Source: CBFGTV01 sp965652145 (GTDB taxonomy: Bacteria; Bacillota; Clostridia; Peptostreptococcales; Natronincolaceae). Taken from it: 24,245 bases of DNA. Of this stretch, positions 7,340 through 15,938 are shown one piece after another. The stretch covers positions 1-24,245 of the forward strand of contig CBFGTV010000053.1 in the NCBI GenBank assembly GCA_965652145.1, written 5' to 3'. The notes beneath the pieces are model-generated. The model was not told where the DNA came from. It saw only the letters and a list, made by a program, of their open reading frames with translations, and searched no databases. The translations under genes were made by a program, and so were the position numbers. Within the stretch, counting starts at the first letter, position 1, and each line of letters opens with the position of its first letter.

Positions 7340-7981
7340 ATGAGAGTGATAGATTTAACTCATAAAATGCATGGAAGGATGCCTGTTTTTCCAGGTACAG
7401 AGGAGCCTATTTTTTTACCTGCAAACACCATCAGAAGCCATGGCTTTGCCGAGACGAAATTTTTAATGTATTCCCACACCGGAACCCATATTGATGCCCC
7501 GGCCCATATGGTATGGGGAGCAAAGAGCCTTGATCAGCTGGACATTAATCATTTCGTAGGAAGGGCTACGGTTATTGATTGTACTGACCTGAGGGGAAAG
7601 GAAATACAACTGGCGGATTTAAAGGGATATGAAGAAACCTTAAGGGAAGTAGATTTTGTACTGATCAATACCGGCTGGAGCCACAACTGGGGTGATGAAA
7701 AGTATTTCAAAGACTTTCCTGCCCTATCCCTTGAAGGGGTTGAATGGCTCATCAGTTTTCATTTAAAGGGAATCGGCATTGACGCCATCTCCATTGATTC
7801 CATGGAAACCACCAGCTTTTCTATTCATCATCGATTATTTAAGGAAAACATGATTGTGATTGAAAATTTAACGAATTTAGATCAAATTCAAGGGAAGACC
7901 TTTTTGTTCTCTTGTCTGCCGCTAAAGTATGATCAGGCCGATGGTTCGCCGGTACGGGCCGTGGCCATGGAGCTGGAATAG
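7340..7981 (+). CDS. cyclase-family metal-dependent hydrolase (kynurenine formamidase-like)
   Basis: Protein of 213 residues, the normal length for the cyclase/kynurenine formamidase family (Pfam Cyclase), whose members cleave amide or lactam bonds with a bound divalent metal. The metal-binding signature HTGTHIDAPAH is at 46-56, giving His46, His50 and Asp52 as ligands and His56 as the likely catalytic base; His163/His164 and Glu175 further along fit the other conserved positions. The start is the ATG at 7340, preceded by GGAGGTGGAAGG; an earlier in-frame GTG at 7301 lacks a site. No tryptophan-pathway gene is near. The next gene downstream, beyond a terminator, is allD, so a ureide- or formamide-type substrate is possible, but this is only a neighbourhood guess. 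Confidence 0.85.
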   Translation: MRVIDLTHKMHGRMPVFPGTEEPIFLPANTIRSHGFAETKFLMYSHTGTHIDAPAHMVWGAKSLDQLDINHFVGRATVIDCTDLRGKEIQLADLKGYEETLREVDFVLINTGWSHNWGDEKYFKDFPALSLEGVEWLISFHLKGIGIDAISIDSMETTSFSIHHRLFKENMIVIENLTNLDQIQGKTFLFSCLPLKYDQADGSPVRAVAMELE

Positions 7982-7995
7982 GGTTTTCATCAAAG

Positions 7996-8032
7996 AACCA
8001 GTACTGTTATAAGGGTACTGGTTTTAATAATT
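7996..8032 (+). terminator. Rho-independent terminator after the cyclase gene
   Basis: Arms AACCAGTAC (7996-8004) and GTACTGGTT (8015-8023) form a perfect nine-base stem, followed by TTAATAATTT. It separates the cyclase transcript from allD. Confidence 0.8.
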
Positions 8033-8295
8033 TAAGGGATATAATAAATAATTAACATAATCTAACCAAAATTCAAGAGAAAAGTATACTTGAATTTTTT
8101 AGTTTTACTTAGCTAAAGAAAGACCCTTTTTGGGGCATATTTGTATGATCTATCCCTGATTTATCTATATTGGACAAATCACTAAGGGAAGAATTATCCC
8201 TGGGGGATGATGCAAAAAAGAGCATTGATCTGTACAATAAAGGTAAGTGATCTAACCTGGTTTCAGGAAAAGAGAATGAAAAGGAGCGCTATCTT
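8033..8295 (+). promoter_or_regulatory. leader region of allD with a second terminator-like hairpin
   Basis: With the upstream terminator this makes 314 bases without a gene. AAAATTCAAG (8068-8077) and CTTGAATTTT (8089-8098) pair perfectly around an 11-base loop and run into TTTTTT, a terminator or attenuator shape. Further on, AGGGA and TCCCT near 8184-8200 could form a short hairpin. A 26-codon frame (8170-8250) has no start site and is not called. I recognise no known riboswitch and no convincing promoter hexamers. AAGGAG nine bases before the ATG at 8296 is the allD ribosome binding site. Confidence 0.45.
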
Positions 8296-9363
8296 ATGAG
8301 TAGTCAGGAAATGGTATTAGTAAAGTATGAAGAGTTGCATCAATTGATTAAAGATAAGCTGATGAAGGCCGGTCTCATTGAGGAGCATGCCCAGGAGGTG
8401 GCTAACCATTTGACCTATGCCGACAGTCGGGGTGTTCATTCCCACGGGGCTGTAAGGGTTGAATATTATGCAGAACGGATTGCCAAGGGGGGAAGCACTA
8501 TTCATCCAAACCTCTCCTTTATAAAAACCGGGCCATGTACGGGAATTTATGAAGGAGATAATGCTGTAGGCATGGTGGTGGCTAAAAATGGTATGGAAGA
8601 AGCAATTAAGCTGGCCAGGGAAAACGGTATCGGTCTTGTTGGGATGCGGGAGCTGGGACATTGCGGTACCCTGTCGTATTTTCTGAGAATGGCGGCCAAT
8701 GAAGGGATGATTGCGATGTCCATGTGTCAATCTGATCCCATGGTAGTGCCCTACGGTGCAGCTGATCCATATTTTGGAACAAACCCCATTGGATTTGCAG
8801 CACCATGTGCCGGGCGAGAACCCATAATCTTTGATATGGCCACAACGGTGGGAGCCTGGGGAAAGATTTTAGACGCCAGGGCTAAAAACAAGCCTATTCC
8901 AGAAGGCTGGGCAGTGGATAAAAACGGACGTCCTACCACCGACCCCTTTGCAGTAGGTGGCCTTCAGGCTATTGCAGGCCCTAAGGGCTATGGCCTAATG
9001 ATGATGGTAGATATTCTGTGCGGCTCCCTGTTGGGAGTTCCCTTTGGCAAACATGTGTCCTCCATGTATGCAGATCTTTCAGCAGGGCGTGAATTAGGTC
9101 AGATCCATTTAGTTATTAATCCTGAATATTTCAGCTCCCTTGAAACCTTTAAAAATAATGTGGCCCAGATGGTGGATGAAATCCACAGGCTTCGGCCTGC
9201 CCCAGGGTTCGATGAGGTTTTGGTGCCAGGTGAGCCCTCTGAGCGAGTTGCGGCGGAATATGAACGTAATGGTATTCCCATTGTAAAAGAAATCTATGAT
9301 TATTTGACCAGTGACGTGGTTCATTATAATCGCTATAATGGAAGGGGTACCTTTGCCAATTAA
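8296..9363 (+). CDS. allD: ureidoglycolate dehydrogenase (NAD-dependent)
   Basis: Oxidises (S)-ureidoglycolate to oxalurate with NAD in the anaerobic branch of allantoin breakdown. The 355 residues match the malate/L-lactate dehydrogenase (Ldh_2) family and closely resemble E. coli AllD (349 aa as I recall it): the N-terminal signature RGVHSHGAVRVEYYAERI (45-62), His122 in the GHCG motif, MCQSDPMVVPYG (143-154) and GTNPIGFAAP (161-170), and the C-terminal GPKGYGLMMMVDIL (228-241). Stretches such as MCQSDPMVVP are shared with AllD rather than with malate or lactate dehydrogenases of the fold, which supports the specific assignment. The ATG at 8296 has AAGGAG nine bases upstream. It is separated from the rest of the pathway genes by the divergent regulator and hydrolase, so it is transcribed apart from the main operon. 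Confidence 0.96.
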   Translation: MSSQEMVLVKYEELHQLIKDKLMKAGLIEEHAQEVANHLTYADSRGVHSHGAVRVEYYAERIAKGGSTIHPNLSFIKTGPCTGIYEGDNAVGMVVAKNGMEEAIKLARENGIGLVGMRELGHCGTLSYFLRMAANEGMIAMSMCQSDPMVVPYGAADPYFGTNPIGFAAPCAGREPIIFDMATTVGAWGKILDARAKNKPIPEGWAVDKNGRPTTDPFAVGGLQAIAGPKGYGLMMMVDILCGSLLGVPFGKHVSSMYADLSAGRELGQIHLVINPEYFSSLETFKNNVAQMVDEIHRLRPAPGFDEVLVPGEPSERVAAEYERNGIPIVKEIYDYLTSDVVHYNRYNGRGTFAN

Positions 9364-9389
9364 AAGCATTTCAATTTAATCCATACTAT

Positions 9390-9420
9390 AAGGCCTTAAC
9401 AATTTTGTTAAGGCCTTAAT
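9390..9420. terminator. palindromic terminator between convergent genes
   Basis: AAGGCCTTAAC (9390-9400) and GTTAAGGCCTT (9407-9417) are perfect 11-base arms around AATTTT. It lies between the convergent allD and hydrolase genes and could serve both, although the T-tracts are short on either strand. Confidence 0.7.
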
Positions 9421-9458
9421 TAATGTTGCAACCCAAACATCTTTAACCTAGTTTTTCC

Positions 9459-10322
9459 CTAAAGGCCGCGGGATTCCAGCCATTGGGTCATTTCTTCGTA
9501 TACAAGGCTGCCTGAAGGGCTACTGGGCTCCCTGTCAAAGTCGTGCATCTCTCCATAAATGGTAATGAGCTTCGCATCGGGAATTTCCTTTGAAAGGGTC
9601 TTTGAAATCCGGTAGGGAACATCGGGGTCCTGGGATGCCGCCGCCAGGAAGGTTGGTGGCAGTAATTTCAGCTTCTCTCCGGCCAATGAATACCCTTCAG
9701 GACTTTGGCCGTCGCATAGCTGTCTTATCCAGGTTCCCTCCTGCCTTGCCTTAACATAAAGGAAAAAGCGGGTATTCATTGGCCCATAGGTCACTGGCGT
9801 GTCAGAGACGATTTTCTTTATAATTTCATCGGGAATTTTGGCCATTTTATTATAATATTTGCTTGGCATATTAAATTCAGGCTCATCAAAGCGGGTATAC
9901 CCGTAGAGGCTAATGATTGCCTTCGGAAGGGTTATTCCCTGAGACATTAATTGATCCCATACCATAAAGGAAAGATATGCCCCCGCTGATCTGCCGAAAA
10001 GAATATATTGATTGCTCTTCAGACCCAAAGGGTCATTGTAATTTTTTAGATAGAAGCGTAGGGCTTCAGAGGAGGCCTGTAGCATACCTCCAATCTTTGT
10101 TTCGGGTGCCAGGGGATAATCCAAGGCCAGGAAATCATAGCCACCCCTTAAAAAGTGATTAACATAAACCTTTGGTAAATCGTCCCTGTCTCCGAAGAAC
10201 AGGCCTCCTCCATGGAAGTAGATAATCGTAATTTCCTTTCTAAGGGTCGTTGCCCGATAAAGGCTGCCCTTCAATTCGATTCCTGCTGTTGTCTTAAAAC
10301 TAATCACTTCTTTTTGATTCAT
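9459..10322 (-). CDS. alpha/beta-hydrolase (esterase/acetyl-hydrolase type)
   Basis: Serine hydrolase of 287 residues with an alpha/beta-hydrolase fold. The oxyanion-hole motif HGGG is at 37-40, the nucleophile elbow GRSAG at 110-114 gives Ser112, Asp234 (or Asp232) in the SQDPDVPYR stretch is the likely acid, and His260 in GEMHDFD is the base. This HGGG arrangement is that of the hormone-sensitive-lipase/acetyl-hydrolase (family IV) group. There is no signal peptide, so it is cytoplasmic. Its ATG overlaps the stop of the PucR gene by four bases (ATGA), which implies translational coupling to the regulator. A role in ureide metabolism, such as hydrolysis of an ureide or ester intermediate, is suggested only by position; I know of no E. 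coli counterpart in the allantoin cluster. Confidence 0.85.
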   Translation of the reverse strand: MNQKEVISFKTTAGIELKGSLYRATTLRKEITIIYFHGGGLFFGDRDDLPKVYVNHFLRGGYDFLALDYPLAPETKIGGMLQASSEALRFYLKNYNDPLGLKSNQYILFGRSAGAYLSFMVWDQLMSQGITLPKAIISLYGYTRFDEPEFNMPSKYYNKMAKIPDEIIKKIVSDTPVTYGPMNTRFFLYVKARQEGTWIRQLCDGQSPEGYSLAGEKLKLLPPTFLAAASQDPDVPYRISKTLSKEIPDAKLITIYGEMHDFDREPSSPSGSLVYEEMTQWLESRGL

Positions 10323-11944
10323 GATTTTTTTCTTCCTTCCATTAGTTTCAATAATCTTGCCGTAACTTGAATTTGAAGGACTTCTTCCTGATTTTTAAAG
10401 TCGATATCCAATAACTCCTTGATTTTGTCAATTCGGTACCTCACGGTCTTGGGATGCAGAAATAATTTTTCTGAGGTAAGGCTGTAGGATTGATTTGTGT
10501 CTAAAAAGGTCTTCAGGGTTTCAAATAGCTGAGGATAATCCAGTCGAAAGGCATTGATCCTTGGAGAAATGAACTTCTCCAGATTTCCAAGGCTGTTTGA
10601 TTCTAAGAAAAGCTTGTAGATTCCCAGTTCCTCATAGGGTAATATTTTATTGCCATCGTGAAATAGCCTGAGAACCTTTTGGGTATCTAAAACCTCCCTG
10701 TTGGCCTTGGGAATTCCCAATTTTTCCACCCTTGTGCTGATGCTGACATAGTAGTGAAGCCCATTAAAAAGCTGATCCTCGACCATGTCATTCATGATCT
10801 TTACAATTTGAGTAGTGTTTGGGCCATATTGAAGGTCATCATAATTAATGATAAAGGCTATCCTTTCCAAATTTTCCATAAAGGCTATTTTCTTAAAGCT
10901 GGCAATAAACCTACATCGAACCTGTCTTAAAACCTGAAGCATCCGGTTTTTATCGGGCTTTTTATTTTCATCCTGTTGATGTAAAGCCACTAAAATTACC
11001 TGATAATACCGATGATTGTGTATATCTAAAGATTCCAGTACTTCATCAATATCCTTTTCCTCATAAAGCCTGTCATTTAATAAATCATTGGTAATACTAT
11101 TTTTTTGCTGAAACTTATTTTGTGAGATCATGTATTTCTTTAATAATTCCATTTGAAGAAATTTAACGGCGTTTTCAATAATCATGAAGTCCTCTGCGTT
11201 AATCTCATCTAGAAGCTCATGGATAACCAACTCATAATCCTCATAGCCCAAATAGGGGATTCTCACCCGAATCTGCTGGCCGATCATCTCAGGGCTGGCA
11301 CCATGATAAATCACCTTTTTACGCTCATAATTAAAATGCATATATTTCTCCGGGGATATGGCCCTTGTACTAAGGGGGGTAATATGACAAAGCCTTGGAT
11401 TTGTGCTGACTTCAGTACCCTTTAATAGATTAATTAAGCTCACCTCCCGCTGAATCATCTTCTTAAATTCCCGAAGAATTTCCTCGGTTGAGGGCATTTT
11501 CAGTGCAAGGGATGTTAACTCACTATGTACCTCATAGTATTTGTTCAGGAGATTAACGTTCTTGTTGATAATAGGCCCCAATATTTCAAGAATAATCCCT
11601 TCATATTTTACCTCCTTGCCAATCTGTACAAGGGGAATGGAATGCTTGTTGCACAAACCAATAATGTGGGCCGGAATCTGCTGAACCAATCTGTCAATTT
11701 TGATAATAATAGCACTGGTACCGATGGCCCTGAGCTTTTGAAAAAATTGATCCAGTTCGTTGTCACTAAGATTGTGCAGTGCAAAAAAACTGGTAAGGAT
11801 AACCTCCCCAGGCTGGCCCCAGTTTTCAATATCAATAGCCTCTAGCACGTTAACCCCATTGATTTTGTTTAAGATACCGTCTTGACCTGCTATTAATTTG
11901 GCTCTTTGAAGGGATTTAATTTTCATCATGTCTTTAATATTCAA
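10319..11944 (-). CDS. PucR-family transcriptional regulator of purine/ureide catabolism
   Basis: Regulator of 541 residues, the standard PucR length. The N-terminal ~130 residues form the purine-catabolism (PucR) sensor domain, recognisable in ILNKINGVNVLEAIDIENWGQPGEVILTS, where PucR proteins carry the same G-x-x-x-L-T pattern. A middle CdaR/GGDEF-like region spans about 280-420. The C-terminal helix-turn-helix lies at about 485-515 (LTSEKLFLHPKTVRYRIDKI), the HTH_30 type. It starts with TTG at 11944 behind GGGGTGG and is divergent from the fdrA-ylbE gene over a 118-base gap. In Bacillus, PucR responds to ureides such as allantoin and controls purine-breakdown genes, so this protein most likely senses a ureide and controls the operon across the gap, and perhaps allD. 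Activation or repression cannot be read from sequence. Confidence 0.93.
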   Translation of the reverse strand: MNIKDMMKIKSLQRAKLIAGQDGILNKINGVNVLEAIDIENWGQPGEVILTSFFALHNLSDNELDQFFQKLRAIGTSAIIIKIDRLVQQIPAHIIGLCNKHSIPLVQIGKEVKYEGIILEILGPIINKNVNLLNKYYEVHSELTSLALKMPSTEEILREFKKMIQREVSLINLLKGTEVSTNPRLCHITPLSTRAISPEKYMHFNYERKKVIYHGASPEMIGQQIRVRIPYLGYEDYELVIHELLDEINAEDFMIIENAVKFLQMELLKKYMISQNKFQQKNSITNDLLNDRLYEEKDIDEVLESLDIHNHRYYQVILVALHQQDENKKPDKNRMLQVLRQVRCRFIASFKKIAFMENLERIAFIINYDDLQYGPNTTQIVKIMNDMVEDQLFNGLHYYVSISTRVEKLGIPKANREVLDTQKVLRLFHDGNKILPYEELGIYKLFLESNSLGNLEKFISPRINAFRLDYPQLFETLKTFLDTNQSYSLTSEKLFLHPKTVRYRIDKIKELLDIDFKNQEEVLQIQVTARLLKLMEGRKKS

Positions 11945-12062
11945 ATCACCACCCCTTTATCCTTTAGGTATAAAAAATGGCCTATAATCTATATGTTTAT
12001 GCCAATGATTATCTAATAAAATAGTGATATATTTATACTAGCACATCAAAGGGGGATTTCAA
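11945..12062. promoter_or_regulatory. divergent control region between pucR and the ureide operon
   Basis: The 118 bases must hold promoters in both directions. Toward fdrA-ylbE a TATACT box lies near 12036, without a good -35, as expected for an activator-dependent promoter. Toward pucR, TTAGAT and TATAGA are 17 bases apart. Inverted half sites ATAATC and GATTAT flank the middle of the gap and could be an operator. The GGGGG before GTG 12063 is the ribosome binding site. All of these are weak by eye. Confidence 0.4.
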
Positions 12063-15062
12063 GTGTTATATACAGTAATTAAAAAAAATACTTATCAAGA
12101 TTCAATCAATCTTATGCTGCTGACCAATGCAATTAATACCCTGCCAGGCGTGAAAAAGTGCTCGATTATGATGGGGACAAATGCCAATAAAGATATTTTT
12201 AGAAATAGTGGTCTTGCTACAGCAGAGGTTGAAACTGCTGAGCCAAGTGATATGGTAATTGTGGTGGAAGCTTCAGACGAAGGTATCCTTCAAAATGTTC
12301 TGGCCGAAACTGATCGATTCTTAAGTGATCTGGCCGTTAAAAAGAAGAAAAATAATATTGAAAACGTAACCAATCTGGCTGGGGCCCTGGAGGCGTTGCC
12401 TGATGCCAATCTAGCCCTTTTTTCAATTCCTGGGGAATACGCTGCAGATGAAATTGAAAAGGCACTTGACAAAGGACTACATGTGTTTTCCTTCTCTGAT
12501 AATATACCCTTGGAAGACGAAGTAAGGCTTAAGAAAAAGGCCCAGGAAAAAGGTCTTCTGCTGATGGGGCCAGACTGCGGCACCGGAATTATCTCCAGTA
12601 TTCCTATTGCCTTTACAAACGTTGTGAGACCTGGAAATATTGGTATTGTAGGGGCTTCCGGCACTGGTATTCAAGAGGTAACCACGATGATTGACAGACT
12701 GGGGGGTGGCGTTGTTCATGCCATCGGAACCGGCGGACGGGATCTAAGTGAAGCAGTGAATGGAATTACCATGAGAGATGCAATTCTGGGGCTAGAATAC
12801 CATGATCCTACAGATGTTATCGTGGTCATATCCAAGCCACCAGCCAAAAGGGTTCGGGATGAAATTATAGAATTGCTGCATAGCCTTTCAAAGCCTGTGG
12901 TGGCCATCTTTCTAGGGGAAAAGCCAACACACCATGAAGGCAAAGTGTATTTGGCCCATACCCTAGAAGAAACAGCAAGGATAGCGGTTGACTTGGCCAA
13001 TGACAGACCGGTAAAGCCAAATTACCTGGAGAAGGTGGCCAATCGTATCGATACCTACCTGGCAGCGAACCAAACAGTAAAGGGTCTCTATTCAGGAGGA
13101 ACCCTGGCGGCGGAAGCAGGAATGTTGATAGCGGAAGCACTGGAGCTTGGAGAGCTGACCAAAAAAGAAGGATACATTCTTAAGGCAAGGGGCTATGAGG
13201 TAGTTGACCTGGGAGACGACCTTTACACCCAGGGTAAGCCCCACCCAATGATTGACCCAGAAATTCGAATTAATAAAATTAAAGAGTATGCCATGGATGA
13301 AGATACAGGAGTAATTCTACTGGACTGTGTACTGGGATACGGCTCCCATCCTGATATGGCAGGGGCATTAGCTGAAGCGATTCAAGAGGCACTGAAGATG
13401 GCCAAAGAAAAGGGAAAGGCCCTTTACTTCGTTGCCACAGTATGTGGTACAAAGCGTGACCCTCAAAGCTATGAGGCAGCCGTGAAGACCCTGCAGCAGT
13501 GTGGTGTTTTAGTAGAGGAAAGTAATGCCAAGGCGGTAAGATTGGCGTTAAAGCTAAAGGGAATCGACTATCGGGAAGCAGATAAACCGGTAATAGAGAA
13601 AGCAGTGCAGAAAAAAACATTGCCCCCAATCAGTGAAGGGATTATGGACCTGCTGAATTCAAAGCCTCGAATTGTCAATATTGGTCTGGCCAGTTTTACA
13701 GAATCAATTCTTGCCTATGGTGGCAGTACCATACAATATGATTGGAAGCCACTGGCAGGAGGCAACAGGAAGCTGATCTCCATTTTAAATCAACTGACTG
13801 CAGTTGAAACAATCGATCAATCTAATCAAGAGGTGATTGGTCTAATGAAGAGCTCACAGCCCTTTTTGATGGATGTGGTTCCTGCAAAATCAGTCATCGA
13901 CATATTAAATGGGAAGGTGCTGCTCCATGCAGGGCCGCCAATCAAATATGAAGAGATGACAGGACCAATGCAGGGCTCCTGTGTAGGGGCAGTATTGTTT
14001 GAAGGCTGGGCCGAAGATGAAAAAGGGGCACGACAGATGCTGGAGGCGGGGGAAATCGAGTTTGTTCCCTGCCACCATGTTAATGCTGTGGGGCCAATGG
14101 GCGGGATCACCTCGGGGAATATGCCGGTGTTGGTGGTACAAAACAAGCTGGATGGCTCAACCGCCTATTCAACCATGAATGAAGGAATTGGAAAGGTTCT
14201 TAGGTTTGGGGCCTTCTCAGAGGAAGTAGTAAATCGTTTGAAATGGATGCGGGATGTATTGGGGCCTGTATTGTCAAAGGCACTGAAAGGGAAGGCAGAA
14301 GGCCTGAACTTGAATGTCATCATTGCTAAAGCCATTACTATGGGGGACGAATTCCACCAAAGAAACATTGCCGCTTCGTTGATCTTCCTTAAGGAAATTA
14401 CACCACTGATCGTTGCCCTGGAGATTGACGAAAAGGAAAAATACAGCGTCATTAAATTCTTGGCGGATACTGACCAATTCTTCTTAAATATTATGATGGC
14501 AGCCAGTAAAGCCATTGTAGATTGTGCAAGAAAAATTACCGAGGGTACCGTAGTCACAACCATGAGCAGAAATGGGCGGAATTTTGGAATCAGAATCAGC
14601 GGCATGGGAGACGAGTGGTTTACTGCTCCGGTGAACACCCCCAATGGCCTGTATTTCACCGGATATTCTGAAGAAGATGCCAACCCTGATATAGGTGACA
14701 GTGCCATTACAGAAACCGTTGGCGTAGGGGGAATGGCAATGGTGGCGGCCCCGGGGGTAACAAGATTTGTTGGGGCAGGAGGCTTCGACGATGCCTTAAA
14801 GGTATCAGATGAAATGGATGAAATTTGTATAGCCAGCAATTCCAACTGGAGTATTCCAACATGGAATTTTAAGGGAACCTGCCTTGGAATCGATGCTAGA
14901 AAAGTGGTCGCCACAGGTATTACTCCATTAATCAATACAGGACTTGCCCATAAAAATGAAGGGGTAGGTCAGATCGGCGCAGGTACCGTAAGGGCACCAC
15001 TGGCTTGCTTTGAAAAGGCAATTATAGCCTATGCAAAGAAGCTGGGAATAGAAGTTGAGTAA
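12063..15062 (+). CDS. FdrA-YlbE fusion, predicted oxamate carbamoyltransferase subunit (AllF-AllG)
   Basis: A 999-residue protein made of two parts that are separate genes in E. coli. Residues ~1-505 match FdrA (AllF), a succinyl-CoA-synthetase-alpha-like protein: MGPDCGTGI (168-176), GIVGASGTGIQEVT (194-207), a GYGSHPDMAG motif (425-434) and CGTKRDP (461-467). Residues ~534-999 match YlbE (AllG, DUF1116), from PRIVNIGLASF through YDWKPLAGG (559-567), HHVNAVGPMGG and FKGTCLGIDA. About 28 lysine/proline-rich residues join them. In E. coli these proteins with YlbF form the oxamate carbamoyltransferase that splits oxalurate with phosphate into oxamate and carbamoyl phosphate. The start is GTG at 12063, with GGGGG seven bases upstream. 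The YlbF gene overlaps the 3' end by eight bases. An internal ATG at codon 528 (13644) behind GAAGGG lies close to the joint. Confidence 0.92.
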   Translation: MLYTVIKKNTYQDSINLMLLTNAINTLPGVKKCSIMMGTNANKDIFRNSGLATAEVETAEPSDMVIVVEASDEGILQNVLAETDRFLSDLAVKKKKNNIENVTNLAGALEALPDANLALFSIPGEYAADEIEKALDKGLHVFSFSDNIPLEDEVRLKKKAQEKGLLLMGPDCGTGIISSIPIAFTNVVRPGNIGIVGASGTGIQEVTTMIDRLGGGVVHAIGTGGRDLSEAVNGITMRDAILGLEYHDPTDVIVVISKPPAKRVRDEIIELLHSLSKPVVAIFLGEKPTHHEGKVYLAHTLEETARIAVDLANDRPVKPNYLEKVANRIDTYLAANQTVKGLYSGGTLAAEAGMLIAEALELGELTKKEGYILKARGYEVVDLGDDLYTQGKPHPMIDPEIRINKIKEYAMDEDTGVILLDCVLGYGSHPDMAGALAEAIQEALKMAKEKGKALYFVATVCGTKRDPQSYEAAVKTLQQCGVLVEESNAKAVRLALKLKGIDYREADKPVIEKAVQKKTLPPISEGIMDLLNSKPRIVNIGLASFTESILAYGGSTIQYDWKPLAGGNRKLISILNQLTAVETIDQSNQEVIGLMKSSQPFLMDVVPAKSVIDILNGKVLLHAGPPIKYEEMTGPMQGSCVGAVLFEGWAEDEKGARQMLEAGEIEFVPCHHVNAVGPMGGITSGNMPVLVVQNKLDGSTAYSTMNEGIGKVLRFGAFSEEVVNRLKWMRDVLGPVLSKALKGKAEGLNLNVIIAKAITMGDEFHQRNIAASLIFLKEITPLIVALEIDEKEKYSVIKFLADTDQFFLNIMMAASKAIVDCARKITEGTVVTTMSRNGRNFGIRISGMGDEWFTAPVNTPNGLYFTGYSEEDANPDIGDSAITETVGVGGMAMVAAPGVTRFVGAGGFDDALKVSDEMDEICIASNSNWSIPTWNFKGTCLGIDARKVVATGITPLINTGLAHKNEGVGQIGAGTVRAPLACFEKAIIAYAKKLGIEVE

Positions 15063-15921
15063 AGGTGAAAGTGCAAATTTTGGAGGGGTGAAGAGCAATT
15101 TCCTCGCCCTCCTTCTAAATAACCATTGTGCAGGTAAAGTACATAGTAAATTTCGTCAAGGGATTAATGTTCAGTTGGCTAATACCTTGGTTTATATCGG
15201 GTGCAGTAAAGCCCCTTTGTCTGTCTTTGGGCTGAATGTCCCGGAAGGTAAGCTGAAGGTACTGCTGGATTCTGTAACAATCGATGATGTGGTGGTCAAT
15301 AAAGGGAATCGGCTGATTTTTTACAGTGTTTATGGGCTAATCAATGTAGATTATCACAATGCAGAAGAAGTGGATTTAAAGCTTCCCAAAATATTTTTAT
15401 CAACATCAGAGATTAAAAATACAAAATTATTTCAATATTTAGAAGGCATTGAGTGGAAGGAAACGATCGGAATTACGCTGGATGAAAAAACCTTAAGTTA
15501 TCTAGAGCTACTGCTCAATACAGATAAAGCTGATTTTGATATGAACACCAGGGTAATCAAATATTTTGCAGGGAGAGGCAAAGGGTTAACCCCCAGCGGG
15601 GATGATATATTGATTGGATTCACCCTTGCCCTGAGATTATTTGATCAATTTGATATCTGGGATAAGGCCCTGGACTTAACGGTTACAGTCAGCCGTACTA
15701 CCATGATAAGCGTGGCATATACTAAGGCTTTATTAAGGGGGTATGCCAGCCAGAGCTTAATCAGCCTTGCAAAACTGATAAACCAGGGGGAAACAGATGG
15801 AATAGAAAGTACCATTTATGCAATCCAGTCTATGGGCCATACCTCAGGAAGTGACACACTATTTGGATTTTTATTGGGGTTAAAATTCCTGACAAAGCTG
15901 CCCTTGAAGATGTCAAAATGA
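15055..15921 (+). CDS. YlbF/AllH-like DUF2877 protein, third oxamate carbamoyltransferase component
   Basis: Protein of 288 residues of the DUF2877 family; E. coli YlbF (AllH) has about 270. The family signature GKGLTPSGDDILIG is at 175-188, embedded in a helical C-terminal half that includes VSRTTMISVAYTKALLRGYAS. In E. coli AllH is needed with AllF and AllG for oxamate carbamoyltransferase activity, and the gene order here (fused F-G, then H) is the same. The start is TTG at 15055, overlapping the stop of the fusion gene by eight bases, which suggests coupled translation; a GTG at 15088 is possible, but its GGAGG lies only one base away, too close. No membrane segment. The exact job of the subunit in the complex is not known to me. 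Confidence 0.85.
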   Translation: MSKGESANFGGVKSNFLALLLNNHCAGKVHSKFRQGINVQLANTLVYIGCSKAPLSVFGLNVPEGKLKVLLDSVTIDDVVVNKGNRLIFYSVYGLINVDYHNAEEVDLKLPKIFLSTSEIKNTKLFQYLEGIEWKETIGITLDEKTLSYLELLLNTDKADFDMNTRVIKYFAGRGKGLTPSGDDILIGFTLALRLFDQFDIWDKALDLTVTVSRTTMISVAYTKALLRGYASQSLISLAKLINQGETDGIESTIYAIQSMGHTSGSDTLFGFLLGLKFLTKLPLKMSK

Positions 15922-15938
15922 TATAGGAGGGGATTTAC

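Noticed and set aside
8170..8250. 26-codon plus-strand frame (DKSLREELSLGDDAKKSID) in the allD leader
   Set aside because: It has only a TTG start without a ribosome binding site; it may be a gene remnant, but too short to support.
12290..14935. Several long minus-strand ORFs opposite the fdrA-ylbE gene, up to 256 codons
   Set aside because: They mirror the codon pattern of the real gene, lack ribosome binding sites and show no domain.
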